Shown here piece by piece: positions 47,806 through 56,550 of a stretch of DNA of 64,000 nt; position 1 is the stretch's first letter, and each line of letters begins with the position of its first letter. The notes under the pieces are model-generated. The model was not told where the DNA came from, did not search any database, and was given only the letters and a program-made list of their open reading frames with translations. The stretch is from Goekera deserti (lineage in GTDB: Bacteria; Actinomycetota; Actinomycetes; Mycobacteriales; Geodermatophilaceae), in the NCBI RefSeq assembly GCF_010685995.1, contig NZ_JAAGWK010000025.1, positions 1-64,000 of the forward strand. Direction: 5' to 3'. The position numbers and the translations under genes were made by a program.

Positions 47806-50555
47806 CCGGGCCCGCCACCGAGCGGGCCGCCGTGCTCCGCAGCGTGCTGGGCCTGCTCGGCGTCGCCGCGGTCCTGCTGTGCGTGCTGCAGGTCGCGGCA
47901 CCCGCGCGGACGGCCGACGCCGGCCCCGCCGTGCTCGCCGTCGCCTGCTGGGCGGTGGCCGCGGCCCTCGCCCGGCGTGCCCCGTCGTCGCGGGCCGTCC
48001 CGGCCCGGTCCGGCACGGCCCTGGCCGTCGCCCTGATGGGTGTCGGGCTGGGCGTGAGCGCCGCGCTCGGTGCCGGCGTCCCCGACGGGTCGACCGGCTG
48101 GCTCGACCTGCCGCTGGTGCTCGCCCTGCTGCTGGCGCTGGTCGCCTGTGGTCGGCTGGTGGGCCGCGCCCCGCGCCCACGGATCGGTTCACGGGTGCTG
48201 CTCGACGCCGCGGCGGCCGCCCTGGCCGGCGGCGTGCTGGTCGAGCTGTTGGTCTCCGGCGCGGTGCCCGCGGCCGGCGCCGCCACCGGGGTGCTGGTGG
48301 AGATCGGGCACCCCGTGGTCGGTGCCGTGCTGGTGGCCCTCGTCGTGGTCGTGCTCACCGCCACGCCGCGGGGCAGCCGGGCGGGCGCCCGGTGGCTGCT
48401 CACCGCACTCGTCGCGCTGACGGTGGTCGCCGTCAGCGGCGCCCTGGGCGGGGTCGACAGCGGGCTGGACCTGGTGGCCGGGCTCGCCTGGCTGGGGGCG
48501 CTGGCCGCGGGGCTGCTCGCCGCCGTCCACCGTCCCGGCGCCGCGCGGCAGGGCACGCCGCGGCCGGTCGGCGGGGCTCCGGCCACGCTGCCGCCGTCCG
48601 GGATCGTGCTCGGCCACGGCGCGTGCGCGGTGCTGGTGCTCCCGGTCCTCGCCGGCCCGGCCGCCGGGTACCCGGTGGACGCCGCTGCGGCCGCGGGCGC
48701 GGCGCTGCTGCTGGTGGTGACGCTGGTCCGCAGCCTGCTCCGGGCGGCCGACGGCGACCGCCTGGCCCGGCAGCTGGTGCACACCGAGGCGCACTTCCGC
48801 AGCCTGGTGCAGCACTCCTCGGACATGACCGTGGTGCTCGACGCCACCGGGCGGGTGAGCTGGGTGTCCAGCGCCGTCGCGACGCAGCTCGGCTGGTCGG
48901 CCCGGGAGCTGTGCGGGCGCGCCCTGGTCGACCTCGTGCACGCCGAGGACCGGCCGGCGCTGCGCCCGGTGGTCGGCGGCGCGCCCGGACCGGGGGGCAC
49001 GGTGCACCTGCGGGTCCGGACCCGGCAGGGCGCCTGGCGCGAGCTCGAGGGCTCCTGGGCAGGGCGGCCCACCGGGCCCGCCGCGGACGGCCCGCGCGGG
49101 GCGGCGGACGGCGACGCCGGCGACACCGTGCTCTCCCTGCGGGACGTCACCGAACGCCGCAGCACCCAGCGCCGGCTGGAACAGCTGGCCTACACCGACC
49201 ACCTGACCGGGCTGGCCAACCGCCCCCGGTTCGAGACCGCGCTCACCGCCTCCTGGGCCCGGCTCGCCGAGGGCTCGGCCGGCTGCGTGCTGCTGCTGGA
49301 CCTGGACGGCTTCAAGGCCGTCAACGACGTCGCCGGGCACCACGCCGGGGACCGGCTGCTCGTCGAGGTGGCCGACCGGCTGCGGGCCGTCGTGCGGGAC
49401 CGCGACCTGGTGGCCCGCCTCGGTGGGGACGAGTTCGCCGTCCTGGTGCACGCCGGGATCACAGAGGCGACCGCGCTCGGCGAGCGGGTCGTCGCCGCCC
49501 TGGACGGCGGCTACCGGCTGGACGGCGCCGATGACGACGGCCGGCCGCTGCAGTTCGCCGTCTCCTGCAGCGGTGGGGTGGCCGCGCTGGGCGCCGACCG
49601 GGACGCCGCGACCGCCGTCCGGCAGGCGGACTCCGCGCTGCGCGCGGCGAAGGCCGCGGGCAAGACGTGCGTGCGGGTGCACGCCGACACCGTGGACAGC
49701 GCCACCGGCCGGCGCACCCGGCTGGTCCGTGACCTGCCCGAGGCGCTGGCCCACGGGGAGCTGCAGCTGGCCTACCAGCCGGTCGCCGGGATCGAGCAGC
49801 GCGCGGTGCTGGGCGTGGAGGCGCTGATCCGCTGGGAGCACCCGACGCTGGGTGCCGTGCTGCCGCACGAGTTCGTCGGCCTGGCCGAGGAGGACGGCAT
49901 GATCGTGCCCCTGCAGCGCTGGGTGCTGGAGCAGGCGACCCGGGACCTGGCCGGGTGGCTGGCCGAGGGCCGCGACCTGCAGCTGGGCGTGAACATCTCC
50001 GTGCGGCACCTGCAGGCCGGCTGCCTGGTCGAGGACGTGGAGGCCGCGCTGGAGCGCGCGTCGCTGCCGGCCCGCCGGCTCATGGTCGAGCTGACCGAGT
50101 CCATGCTGCTGGACGACAACGAGCGGACCCGGGCCGAGGTGGCCCGGCTGCGTGCCACCGGCTGCGTGATCTCGCTGGACGACTTCGGTCGCGGGTCCTC
50201 CTCCTTCGGGCACCTCGCCGGCTCCCCGGTGGACGTGATCAAGATGGACCGCGCCTTCACCGCCGGGGTGGACACCGACCCGCGCCGCGCCGTCGTCGTC
50301 CAGGGCGTGGTGGACATCGGCCGCCGGCTCGGCATCGACGTCGTCGGGGGAGGGGTGGAGACCGCCGACCAGCTGGCGGCACTGCGGGCGATCGGCTGCC
50401 TGTTCGTCCAGGGCTGGCTGATCGGGCGCCCGGTGCCGGCCGCCGAGCTGCCCGCGATGCTGGACGGGTTCGACCCGGCGGTGCTGGACGGCGCGCCGGT
50501 GAGGACGGTCGACGGTGCGGTCACGACCTCCCGGGCGCTGCCCGTACCGGGCTGA
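47802..50555 (+). CDS. Membrane PAS-GGDEF-EAL protein, probable diguanylate cyclase
   Basis: 917 residues, coupled to the preceding gene by GTGA. An N-terminal membrane region (~300 residues, about eight helices) is followed by a PAS domain (HFRSLVQHSSDMTVVLDATG), an intact GGDEF domain (YTDHLTGLANR, VARLGGDEFAVL) with an RDRD inhibitory-site motif five residues before GGDEF, and an EAL domain. Most EAL residues are kept (VEALIRWEH, LGVNISVRH, MVELTESML, LDDFGRG, VIKMDRAF), but the first Glu of AEGVE is Gly (VVGGGVET), which is expected to impair phosphodiesterase activity. Net c-di-GMP synthesis is the likelier role. The neighbouring degenerate paralogue may partner it. Confidence 0.87.
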   Translation: MTGPATERAAVLRSVLGLLGVAAVLLCVLQVAAPARTADAGPAVLAVACWAVAAALARRAPSSRAVPARSGTALAVALMGVGLGVSAALGAGVPDGSTGWLDLPLVLALLLALVACGRLVGRAPRPRIGSRVLLDAAAAALAGGVLVELLVSGAVPAAGAATGVLVEIGHPVVGAVLVALVVVVLTATPRGSRAGARWLLTALVALTVVAVSGALGGVDSGLDLVAGLAWLGALAAGLLAAVHRPGAARQGTPRPVGGAPATLPPSGIVLGHGACAVLVLPVLAGPAAGYPVDAAAAAGAALLLVVTLVRSLLRAADGDRLARQLVHTEAHFRSLVQHSSDMTVVLDATGRVSWVSSAVATQLGWSARELCGRALVDLVHAEDRPALRPVVGGAPGPGGTVHLRVRTRQGAWRELEGSWAGRPTGPAADGPRGAADGDAGDTVLSLRDVTERRSTQRRLEQLAYTDHLTGLANRPRFETALTASWARLAEGSAGCVLLLDLDGFKAVNDVAGHHAGDRLLVEVADRLRAVVRDRDLVARLGGDEFAVLVHAGITEATALGERVVAALDGGYRLDGADDDGRPLQFAVSCSGGVAALGADRDAATAVRQADSALRAAKAAGKTCVRVHADTVDSATGRRTRLVRDLPEALAHGELQLAYQPVAGIEQRAVLGVEALIRWEHPTLGAVLPHEFVGLAEEDGMIVPLQRWVLEQATRDLAGWLAEGRDLQLGVNISVRHLQAGCLVEDVEAALERASLPARRLMVELTESMLLDDNERTRAEVARLRATGCVISLDDFGRGSSSFGHLAGSPVDVIKMDRAFTAGVDTDPRRAVVVQGVVDIGRRLGIDVVGGGVETADQLAALRAIGCLFVQGWLIGRPVPAAELPAMLDGFDPAVLDGAPVRTVDGAVTTSRALPVPG

Positions 50556-50575
50556 CCGTCCCACGTACGGGTACC

Positions 50576-50600
50576 ACTCGTCCCACTCTGCGGGACGAGT
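50576..50600 (+). terminator. Terminator after the GGDEF-EAL pair
   Basis: Perfect 9-bp stem ACTCGTCCC / GGGACGAGT (loop ACTCTGC), 20 bp after the stop and immediately before the ilvB promoter. Confidence 0.6.
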
Positions 50601-50603
50601 CGG

Positions 50604-50632
50604 TTGACGCCGGGCCGGGGGGAGCGCATGGT
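50604..50632 (+). promoter_or_regulatory. ilvB operon promoter
   Basis: TTGACG (50604-50609), a 17-bp spacer and CATGGT (50627-50632). This is the only clear -35/-10 pair I found in the window. Transcription would begin at or next to the leader-peptide GTG at 50639. Confidence 0.6.
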
Positions 50633-50638
50633 GTGCAT

Positions 50639-50674
50639 GTGCTCCACGCCCGCACCCTCGTAGTCATCGACTAG
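50639..50674 (+). CDS. ilvB attenuation leader peptide
   Basis: An 11-codon reading frame encoding MLHARTLVVID (or MHVLHARTLVVID from GTG 50633). It holds two Leu, two Val and one Ile codon, with a Leu-Val-Val-Ile run just before the stop. Ribosome stalling there when branched-chain aminoacyl-tRNAs are scarce would free downstream RNA to form an antiterminator. Comparable ilvB leaders are known or predicted in other actinobacteria (family knowledge). The -10 box leaves no room for a ribosome site, so the peptide is probably translated from a leaderless end. Confidence 0.75.
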   Translation: MLHARTLVVID

Positions 50675-50698
50675 CGCGCCGGTCCGACGACCGACGCG
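50675..50698 (+). promoter_or_regulatory. Pause hairpin of the ilvB leader
   Basis: CGCG-CGGTC-CGAC-GACCG-CGCG, nine pairs with one internal mismatch, starts immediately after the leader-peptide stop. It fits the 1:2 pause structure of a classical attenuator. Confidence 0.55.
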
Positions 50699-50701
50699 CC
50701 G

Positions 50702-50734
50702 ACCCCTCCGTGCCCCGGGCACGAGGGGTTTTTT
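50702..50734 (+). terminator. ilvB attenuator terminator
   Basis: Arms ACCCCTC + GTGCC pair with GGCAC + GAGGGGT (one bulged C at 50709), followed by six T residues (50729-50734). It ends 60 bp before ilvB and is the only U-tailed intrinsic terminator I found in the window. Confidence 0.8.
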
Positions 50735-50794
50735 GTTGCCACGAGACCCGGCGCACACCGCACGCCCGCCCTGCAGCCTCAGGAGTTCATCCAG

Positions 50795-52732
50795 ATGAGC
50801 ACCACCACGCCCGTGACCCCGGCCCCGACCCCCGCCGTCCAGGCCGCCGCCCCGGTCGCCGGTGACGTCCGCGAGGCGCCGTCGGCTGCTGCGGCCGTCG
50901 CCACGCTCGGCGTGGAGACGACCACCCGCACGCCCCGCGAGATGGCCGCCGAGCCGGTCACCGGCATCACCGGCGCGCAGAGCCTGGTGCGCTCGCTGGA
51001 GGCGGTCGGCGTCGAGGTCGTCTTCGGCATCCCCGGCGGGGCGATCCTGCCGGCCTACGACCCGCTGTTCGACTCCGCGGTGCGGCACGTGCTGGTCCGG
51101 CATGAGCAGGGCGGCGGCCACGCGGCCACCGGGTACGCGCAGGCCACCGGCAAGGTGGGCGTCTGCATGGCCACCTCCGGCCCCGGCGCGACCAACCTGG
51201 TCACCCCGCTGGCCGACGCGCACATGGACTCCGTCCCGATCGTCGCCATCACCGGCCAGGTGCCCAGCGGCGCCATCGGCACCGACGCCTTCCAGGAGGC
51301 GGACATCCGCGGCATCACCATGCCGGTCACCAAGCACAACTTCCTGGTCACCTGCGCCGACGACATCCCGCAGCGGATCGCCGAGGCCTTCCACCTGGCC
51401 AGCACCGGGCGCCCCGGGCCGGTCCTGGTGGACATCCCCAAGGACGTGCTCCAGGCCACCACCGACTTCTCCTGGCCGCCGCGGCTGGACCTGCCCGGCT
51501 ACAAGCCGACCACCCGCCCGCACAGCAAGCAGGTGCGCGAGGCCGCGGCGATGATCGCCGCCGCCCGCCAGCCGGTGCTCTACGTCGGCGGCGGCGTGCT
51601 CAAGGCCGGCGCGTCCCAGGTGCTGGCAGAGCTGGCCGAGCTGACCGGCGCGCCGGTGGTGACCACGCTGATGGCCCGCGGTGTCTTCCCGGACAGCCAC
51701 CCGCTGAACATCGGCATGCCCGGCATGCACGGCAACGTCACCGCGGTCACGGCGTTGCAGAAGGCCGACCTGCTCATCGCGCTGGGCACCCGCTTCGACG
51801 ACCGGGTGACCGGCAACCTCGACTCGTTCGCCCCGCACGCCAAGGTCGTGCACGCCGACATCGACCCGGCCGAGATCGGCAAGAACCGCGTCGCCGACGT
51901 CCCGATCGTGGGGGACGCCAAGGAGACGATCACCGAGCTGGTCGCCGCCCTGCAGGCCCTGCGCGGCACCGGCCCGGTGGCGGACCTGTCCGCCTGGTGG
52001 GCCCAGCTGCACCGCTGGCAGGCGACCTACCCGCTCGGCTACGACTGGCCCGAGGACGGCTCGCTGGCCCCGCAGTACGTGATCGAGCGGCTCAGCGCGA
52101 TCGTCGGCCCGGACGCCGTCTACGCCTCCGGTGTCGGCCAGCACCAGATGTGGGCCGCCCAGTTCGTGCAGTATGAGAAGCCCGGCACCTGGCTGAACAG
52201 CGGTGGCCTGGGCACGATGGGGTACGCCGTGCCCGCCGCCATGGGCGCCAAGTACGGCCTGCCCGATACCACGGTGTGGGCGATCGACGGCGACGGCTGC
52301 TTCCAGATGACCAACCAGGAGCTGGCCACCTGCGCGATCGAGGGCATCCCGATCAAGGTCGCCGTGATCAACAACGGCAACCTCGGCATGGTCCGCCAGT
52401 GGCAGACCCTGTTCTACGAGGGCCGGTACTCCAACACGCACCTGAGCACCCACGGCAGCAAGGCCGACGCCGGCACCCCGCGCTCGGTGCGCATCCCGGA
52501 CTTCGTCGCCCTGGCCGAGGCGCTGGGCTGCGTGGGGCTGCGCTGCGAGACCCGCGAGGACGTCGACGCCACGATCGAGAAGGCGATGGCGATCAACGAC
52601 CGCCCGGTGGTGGTCGACTTCATCGTCGGCGCCGACGCCCAGGTGTGGCCGATGGTGGCCGCCGGCTCCAGCAACGACGACATCCTCGCCGCGCGCGACG
52701 TGCGACCCGTCTTCGGGGAGAACCAGGTGTAA
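50795..52732 (+). CDS. ilvB: Acetolactate synthase, large catalytic subunit
   Basis: ThDP- and FAD-dependent enzyme condensing pyruvate with pyruvate or 2-oxobutyrate, the first shared step of branched-chain amino acid synthesis. 645 residues; the first ~55 (Thr/Pro/Ala-rich) precede the catalytic core [23 protein letters not shown]. The catalytic Glu is in [17 protein letters not shown], and the ThDP-Mg motif is [30 protein letters not shown] lies about 11 bases upstream of the ATG. First structural gene of ilvBNC, behind an attenuator. Confidence 0.96.
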   Translation: MSTTTPVTPAPTPAVQAAAPVAGDVREAPSAAAAVATLGVETTTRTPREMAAEPVTGITGAQSLVRSLEAVGVEVVFGIPGGAILPAYDPLFDSAVRHVLVRHEQGGGHAATGYAQATGKVGVCMATSGPGATNLVTPLADAHMDSVPIVAITGQVPSGAIGTDAFQEADIRGITMPVTKHNFLVTCADDIPQRIAEAFHLASTGRPGPVLVDIPKDVLQATTDFSWPPRLDLPGYKPTTRPHSKQVREAAAMIAAARQPVLYVGGGVLKAGASQVLAELAELTGAPVVTTLMARGVFPDSHPLNIGMPGMHGNVTAVTALQKADLLIALGTRFDDRVTGNLDSFAPHAKVVHADIDPAEIGKNRVADVPIVGDAKETITELVAALQALRGTGPVADLSAWWAQLHRWQATYPLGYDWPEDGSLAPQYVIERLSAIVGPDAVYASGVGQHQMWAAQFVQYEKPGTWLNSGGLGTMGYAVPAAMGAKYGLPDTTVWAIDGDGCFQMTNQELATCAIEGIPIKVAVINNGNLGMVRQWQTLFYEGRYSNTHLSTHGSKADAGTPRSVRIPDFVALAEALGCVGLRCETREDVDATIEKAMAINDRPVVVDFIVGADAQVWPMVAAGSSNDDILAARDVRPVFGENQV

Positions 52733-52735
52733 GGA

Positions 52736-52787
52736 CCCCCTCTCCCCCCACCACGCGCTCCGCACGCGGCGGGCCCCTGAGAGGGGG
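52736..52787 (+). terminator. Hairpin between ilvB and ilvN
   Basis: CCCCCTCTC (52736-52744) pairs with GAGAGGGGG (52779-52787). It lies within the operon, so it is more likely a partial terminator or an mRNA-processing/stability element than a full stop. Confidence 0.45.
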
Positions 52788-52818
52788 CCGAACCGCCCAG
52801 ACGAAGAGGTACCCCTTC

Positions 52819-53346
52819 ATGACCAGGCACACGCTGTCCGTGCTGGTGGAGAACAACCCCGGGGTGTTGGCGCGGGTGTCGGCGCTGTTCAGCCGGCGGG
52901 CGTTCAACATCGAGTCGCTGGCCGTCGGACCCACCGAGAACCCCGACCTCTCCCGGATGACGATCGTCGTCGACGCGGAGTCCGCGCCGCTGGAGCAGAT
53001 CACCAAGCAGCTGAACAAGCTGATCGAGGTGATCAAGATCGTGGAACTCGAGGAAGGTGCCGCCGTCCAGCGCGAACTGCTGCTGGTCAAGGTGCGCGCA
53101 CCGCTCGCCGACCGCACCCAGGTGCTGCAGACCGCCGAGCTCTTCCGCGCCCGCGTCATCGACGTCAACACCGACACGGTGAGCCTGGAGGCGACCGGCA
53201 CGCCGGAGAAGCTCCAGGCCCTGCTCGCCGTCCTCGCCCCGCTGGGGATCAAGGAGATGGCCCAGTCCGGCACCGTCGCGCTGGGCCGGGGTCCCCGGTC
53301 GATGTCCGGCGCCGGTACCTTGCGCCCCGTCGACCGCACCGCCTGA
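52819..53346 (+). CDS. ilvN: Acetolactate synthase, small regulatory subunit
   Basis: A 175-residue regulatory subunit that activates IlvB and confers feedback inhibition by valine. The N-terminal ACT domain is HTLSVLVENNPGVLARVSALF then FNIESLAVGPTE; the C-terminal domain follows (ELLLVKVRAP, ELFRARVIDV). GAAGAGG precedes the ATG by about nine bases. It is 86 bp after ilvB and 121 bp before ilvC. Confidence 0.95.
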   Translation: MTRHTLSVLVENNPGVLARVSALFSRRAFNIESLAVGPTENPDLSRMTIVVDAESAPLEQITKQLNKLIEVIKIVELEEGAAVQRELLLVKVRAPLADRTQVLQTAELFRARVIDVNTDTVSLEATGTPEKLQALLAVLAPLGIKEMAQSGTVALGRGPRSMSGAGTLRPVDRTA

Positions 53347-53353
53347 CGAAGGA

Positions 53354-53403
53354 CCTCGTCGCCCCACGACGCACGCCGTGCGCCGCGGGACCCTCCGACG
53401 AGG
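53354..53403 (+). terminator. Hairpin between ilvN and ilvC
   Basis: CCTCGTCG (53354-53361) pairs with CGACGAGG (53396-53403), enclosing smaller GC-rich stems. It resembles the ilvB-ilvN element in place and is probably an intra-operon processing or partial termination signal. Confidence 0.4.
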
Positions 53404-53425
53404 CCGACCCAGCACCTCACCGCAC

Positions 53426-54496
<1,071 letters not shown>

Positions 54497-54502
54497 CGGG
54501 AC

Positions 54503-54550
54503 CCCCGTCCTCCTCGCTCCCCGCAGCCCGGAGCGAGGATCGGGACGGGG
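54503..54550 (+). terminator. First hairpin after ilvC
   Basis: Stacked stems: CCCCGTCC/GGACGGGG (54503-54510 with 54543-54550) and CCTCGCTCC/GGAGCGAGG (54512-54520 with 54530-54538). Confidence 0.75.
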
Positions 54551-54556
54551 CCCGCG

Positions 54557-54604
54557 GACGACAGCAGCCCCACGCACCGGACGGTGCGTGGGGCTGCTGT
54601 CGTC
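54557..54604. terminator. Bidirectional terminator, 22-bp perfect stem
   Basis: 54557-54578 pairs perfectly with 54583-54604 around a GGAC loop, between the convergent ilvC and YGQ-protein genes. It is the longest perfect hairpin I found in the window. Confidence 0.88.
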
Positions 54605-54635
54605 GTGCTCCGGGTGGCCGCCCGGAGCGGGCGGG

Positions 54636-55292
54636 TCAGGAGGTGCCGCGGCCGGCGAACCAGGCGCTGTTCTGCCGGATGAACACCACGATGAGGATCG
54701 GGAGCACGAAGCCGAGGATCCCGCCGAACGCGGTACCGCCGCCGTCGACGAGCACCACGATGATCGACAGCACGTTGACCGCGATCGCGCCGTACGCAGC
54801 GTTGAGCAGCAGCTGCGGCGCCTGGCCGCGGATCACCTGGATGCCGCCGACCAGCATCGCCACGCCGACGACCAGCCCGAGCAGCGTCAGGATGCCGTAG
54901 AGCGGGCTGAGGTCGAAGGCGAAGCCGATCGCGAACAGGTTGAGCATGCTGATCGTGCCGATCACGATCCCGATGACGCCCGCGGCGGTCACCTGACCCG
55001 GCCGCTTGCCGGTCGGGGCGTCCCCGTAGCCGGCCGGGGCGCTCGGGTAACCGCCCGGACCCTGCGGTGCCTGGCCGTAGGGCGGCGGCTGCTGGCCGTA
55101 CCCGCCGGCCTGCTGGCCGTACGGCGGGGGCTGCTGGCCGTACCCGCCGGCCTGCTGGCCGTAGGGCGGGGGCTGCTGCCCGTAGGCCGGAGGCTGCTGG
55201 CCGTAGGGCGGCTGCTGCCCGTAGCCCGGCTGCGGGCCCTGGCCTCCGCCCTGCTGGGAGTAGGGGTCCTCGCCGGACGTGGGGGTGGACAT
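54636..55292 (-). CDS. Four-helix membrane protein with YGQ-rich N-terminal tail (short paralogue)
   Basis: 218 residues. The first ~95 are a cytoplasmic-type low-complexity tail of Tyr-Gly-Gln-Gln-Pro-Pro repeats (about eight YGQ units). Four hydrophobic helices follow, including [33 protein letters not shown] and [13 protein letters not shown]. The end ([13 protein letters not shown]) is polar. ATG 55292 is chosen because the frame upstream loses the compositional pattern. It lies 103 bp downstream of a longer paralogue with the same layout, so the two probably share an operon. Function unknown. Confidence 0.75.
   Translation of the reverse strand: MSTPTSGEDPYSQQGGGQGPQPGYGQQPPYGQQPPAYGQQPPPYGQQAGGYGQQPPPYGQQAGGYGQQPPPYGQAPQGPGGYPSAPAGYGDAPTGKRPGQVTAAGVIGIVIGTISMLNLFAIGFAFDLSPLYGILTLLGLVVGVAMLVGGIQVIRGQAPQLLLNAAYGAIAVNVLSIIVVLVDGGGTAFGGILGFVLPILIVVFIRQNSAWFAGRGTS
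55023..55226 (-). repeat. In-frame repeats encoding YGQQPP units
   Basis: DNA repeats of TACGGCCAGCAG-type units encode the Tyr-Gly-Gln tail of the short paralogue (about residues 23-90). Such repeats can expand or contract. Confidence 0.8.
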
Positions 55293-55395
55293 GGGAGATG
55301 AGCCTCCTGGGCCTGGTGGGGGACGGTCGTGCACGGTGACACGGTGCGGCGCTGCGCGCGACCCGGGCGGCTGCCCGGGGCGTGAGGGGGAGCGG

Positions 55396-56364
55396 TCAGG
55401 ACCCCCGGTGCGCCCGGTGGGCGGCGTAGAAGCGCGCCGCGCTGCCGAGGCACAGCAGCACCACGATGGCCACGGCCATCGCGAAGAAGAGCAGGCTGAA
55501 CAGCACGCCACCGGTGGTGGGGTCGTCGAAGCTGCCGAGCAGGCCCAGGCCGGTCGCGGCGATGCTGATCGAGCCGCCCACGAGCAGCAGCACGCGGCTG
55601 CGGCCGTTCAGCGCCCGCACCGAACCCCAGATCATCACCACGGTCCAGGCCAGCGCCATGAAGGCGAACAACACCAGCACGGCGGTGACGCCGTCGGTGA
55701 GGCCGTTCAGCCCCGGGATGTCGTCGAACTCCCCGGACGCGCCGCCGATGAAGGCCGCGCCGATGAACGAGAAGACGGTGACCAGCACGCCCAGGGCCCC
55801 GAACACGAAACCGAACACCGCCGCGGTCACCACCCCGGCCGGCTTGGCGGGCAGGGGGCCGTAGGGGGACTGGCCGTAGGGTGCCTGCCCGTAGCCGGCC
55901 TGCCCGTAGGCCGGCGCCTGCCCGTACCCGGCCTGTCCGTAGGCCGGGGCCCGCCCGTACCCGGCCTGGCCGTAGCCGGCGACCTGGCCGTGATCGGACT
56001 GGCCGTAGCTGTTCTGGCCGTAGCCGCTCTGCCCGTAGCCGCTCTGCCCGTAGCTGCTCTGCCCGTAGCTGCTCTGCCCGTAGCTGCTCTGGGCCTGGTC
56101 GCCCTGCTCGTACGGCGCCTGGCCGTAGCCCGCCTGCCCGTACTGCGTCCCGTAGCCGGGCTGCCCCTGCCCGTAGGCCGGCTCCTGCCCACCCGACTGC
56201 CCGTAGGCAGTGCTGCCCTGCCCGTACTGCTGCCCGTACGGCGCCGAGCCCTGCCCACCGGTCGCACCCGGGGTGCCCGTGTCGAAGGGGGTCGTCCAGC
56301 TGCGGTCGCCCCCGTCGCGCCCGCCGTCCGTGCGGGCCTGGTCGTCGTCCTGCTGGTTGCTCAT
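55396..56364 (-). CDS. Four-helix membrane protein with long YGQ-rich N-terminal tail
   Basis: 322 residues. Residues ~1-40 are acidic and polar; ~42-170 hold about eighteen YGQ units ([22 protein letters not shown]), a prion-like composition. Four helices follow, including [40 protein letters not shown] and [17 protein letters not shown], then a basic end ([12 protein letters not shown]). ATG 56364 (MSNQQDDDQ) is the start that avoids an unrelated upstream extension. It is divergent from serA. Function unknown. Confidence 0.75.
   Translation of the reverse strand: MSNQQDDDQARTDGGRDGGDRSWTTPFDTGTPGATGGQGSAPYGQQYGQGSTAYGQSGGQEPAYGQGQPGYGTQYGQAGYGQAPYEQGDQAQSSYGQSSYGQSSYGQSGYGQSGYGQNSYGQSDHGQVAGYGQAGYGRAPAYGQAGYGQAPAYGQAGYGQAPYGQSPYGPLPAKPAGVVTAAVFGFVFGALGVLVTVFSFIGAAFIGGASGEFDDIPGLNGLTDGVTAVLVLFAFMALAWTVVMIWGSVRALNGRSRVLLLVGGSISIAATGLGLLGSFDDPTTGGVLFSLLFFAMAVAIVVLLCLGSAARFYAAHRAHRGS
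55855..56241 (-). repeat. In-frame repeats encoding YGQ units of the long paralogue
   Basis: Degenerate 12-15 bp units encode (S/G/A)-x-Y-G-Q. The densest part, near 56035-56095, has nearly identical consecutive [10 protein letters not shown] units. Confidence 0.8.
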
Positions 56365-56536
56365 GGTCCCCTCCGCGCAGCAGTCGGCGACTGCCGACCA
56401 TGTGCCGCCAGGATGTCCGGCACAGCCCGTCCACGGCAAGCACAAGGCATCCGGTGGGGTGACCCGCGCGCCGGACGTCGTCCTCCGCGGTGCCCCGGCG
56501 TGTCGGACCGCCGCCGACCGGTGGACCCCGCGCTCC

Positions 56537-56542
56537 TAGGCT
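56537..56542 (+). promoter_or_regulatory. Leaderless -10 box of serA
   Basis: TAGGCT with eight bases to GTG 56551. Confidence 0.58.
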
Positions 56543-56550
56543 GTGCGGTC

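Noticed and set aside
55023-56241. Regular short repeats that might suggest a CRISPR array
   Set aside because: The repeats are in frame, encode YGQ units, vary codon by codon and lack unique spacers; no cas genes are present.
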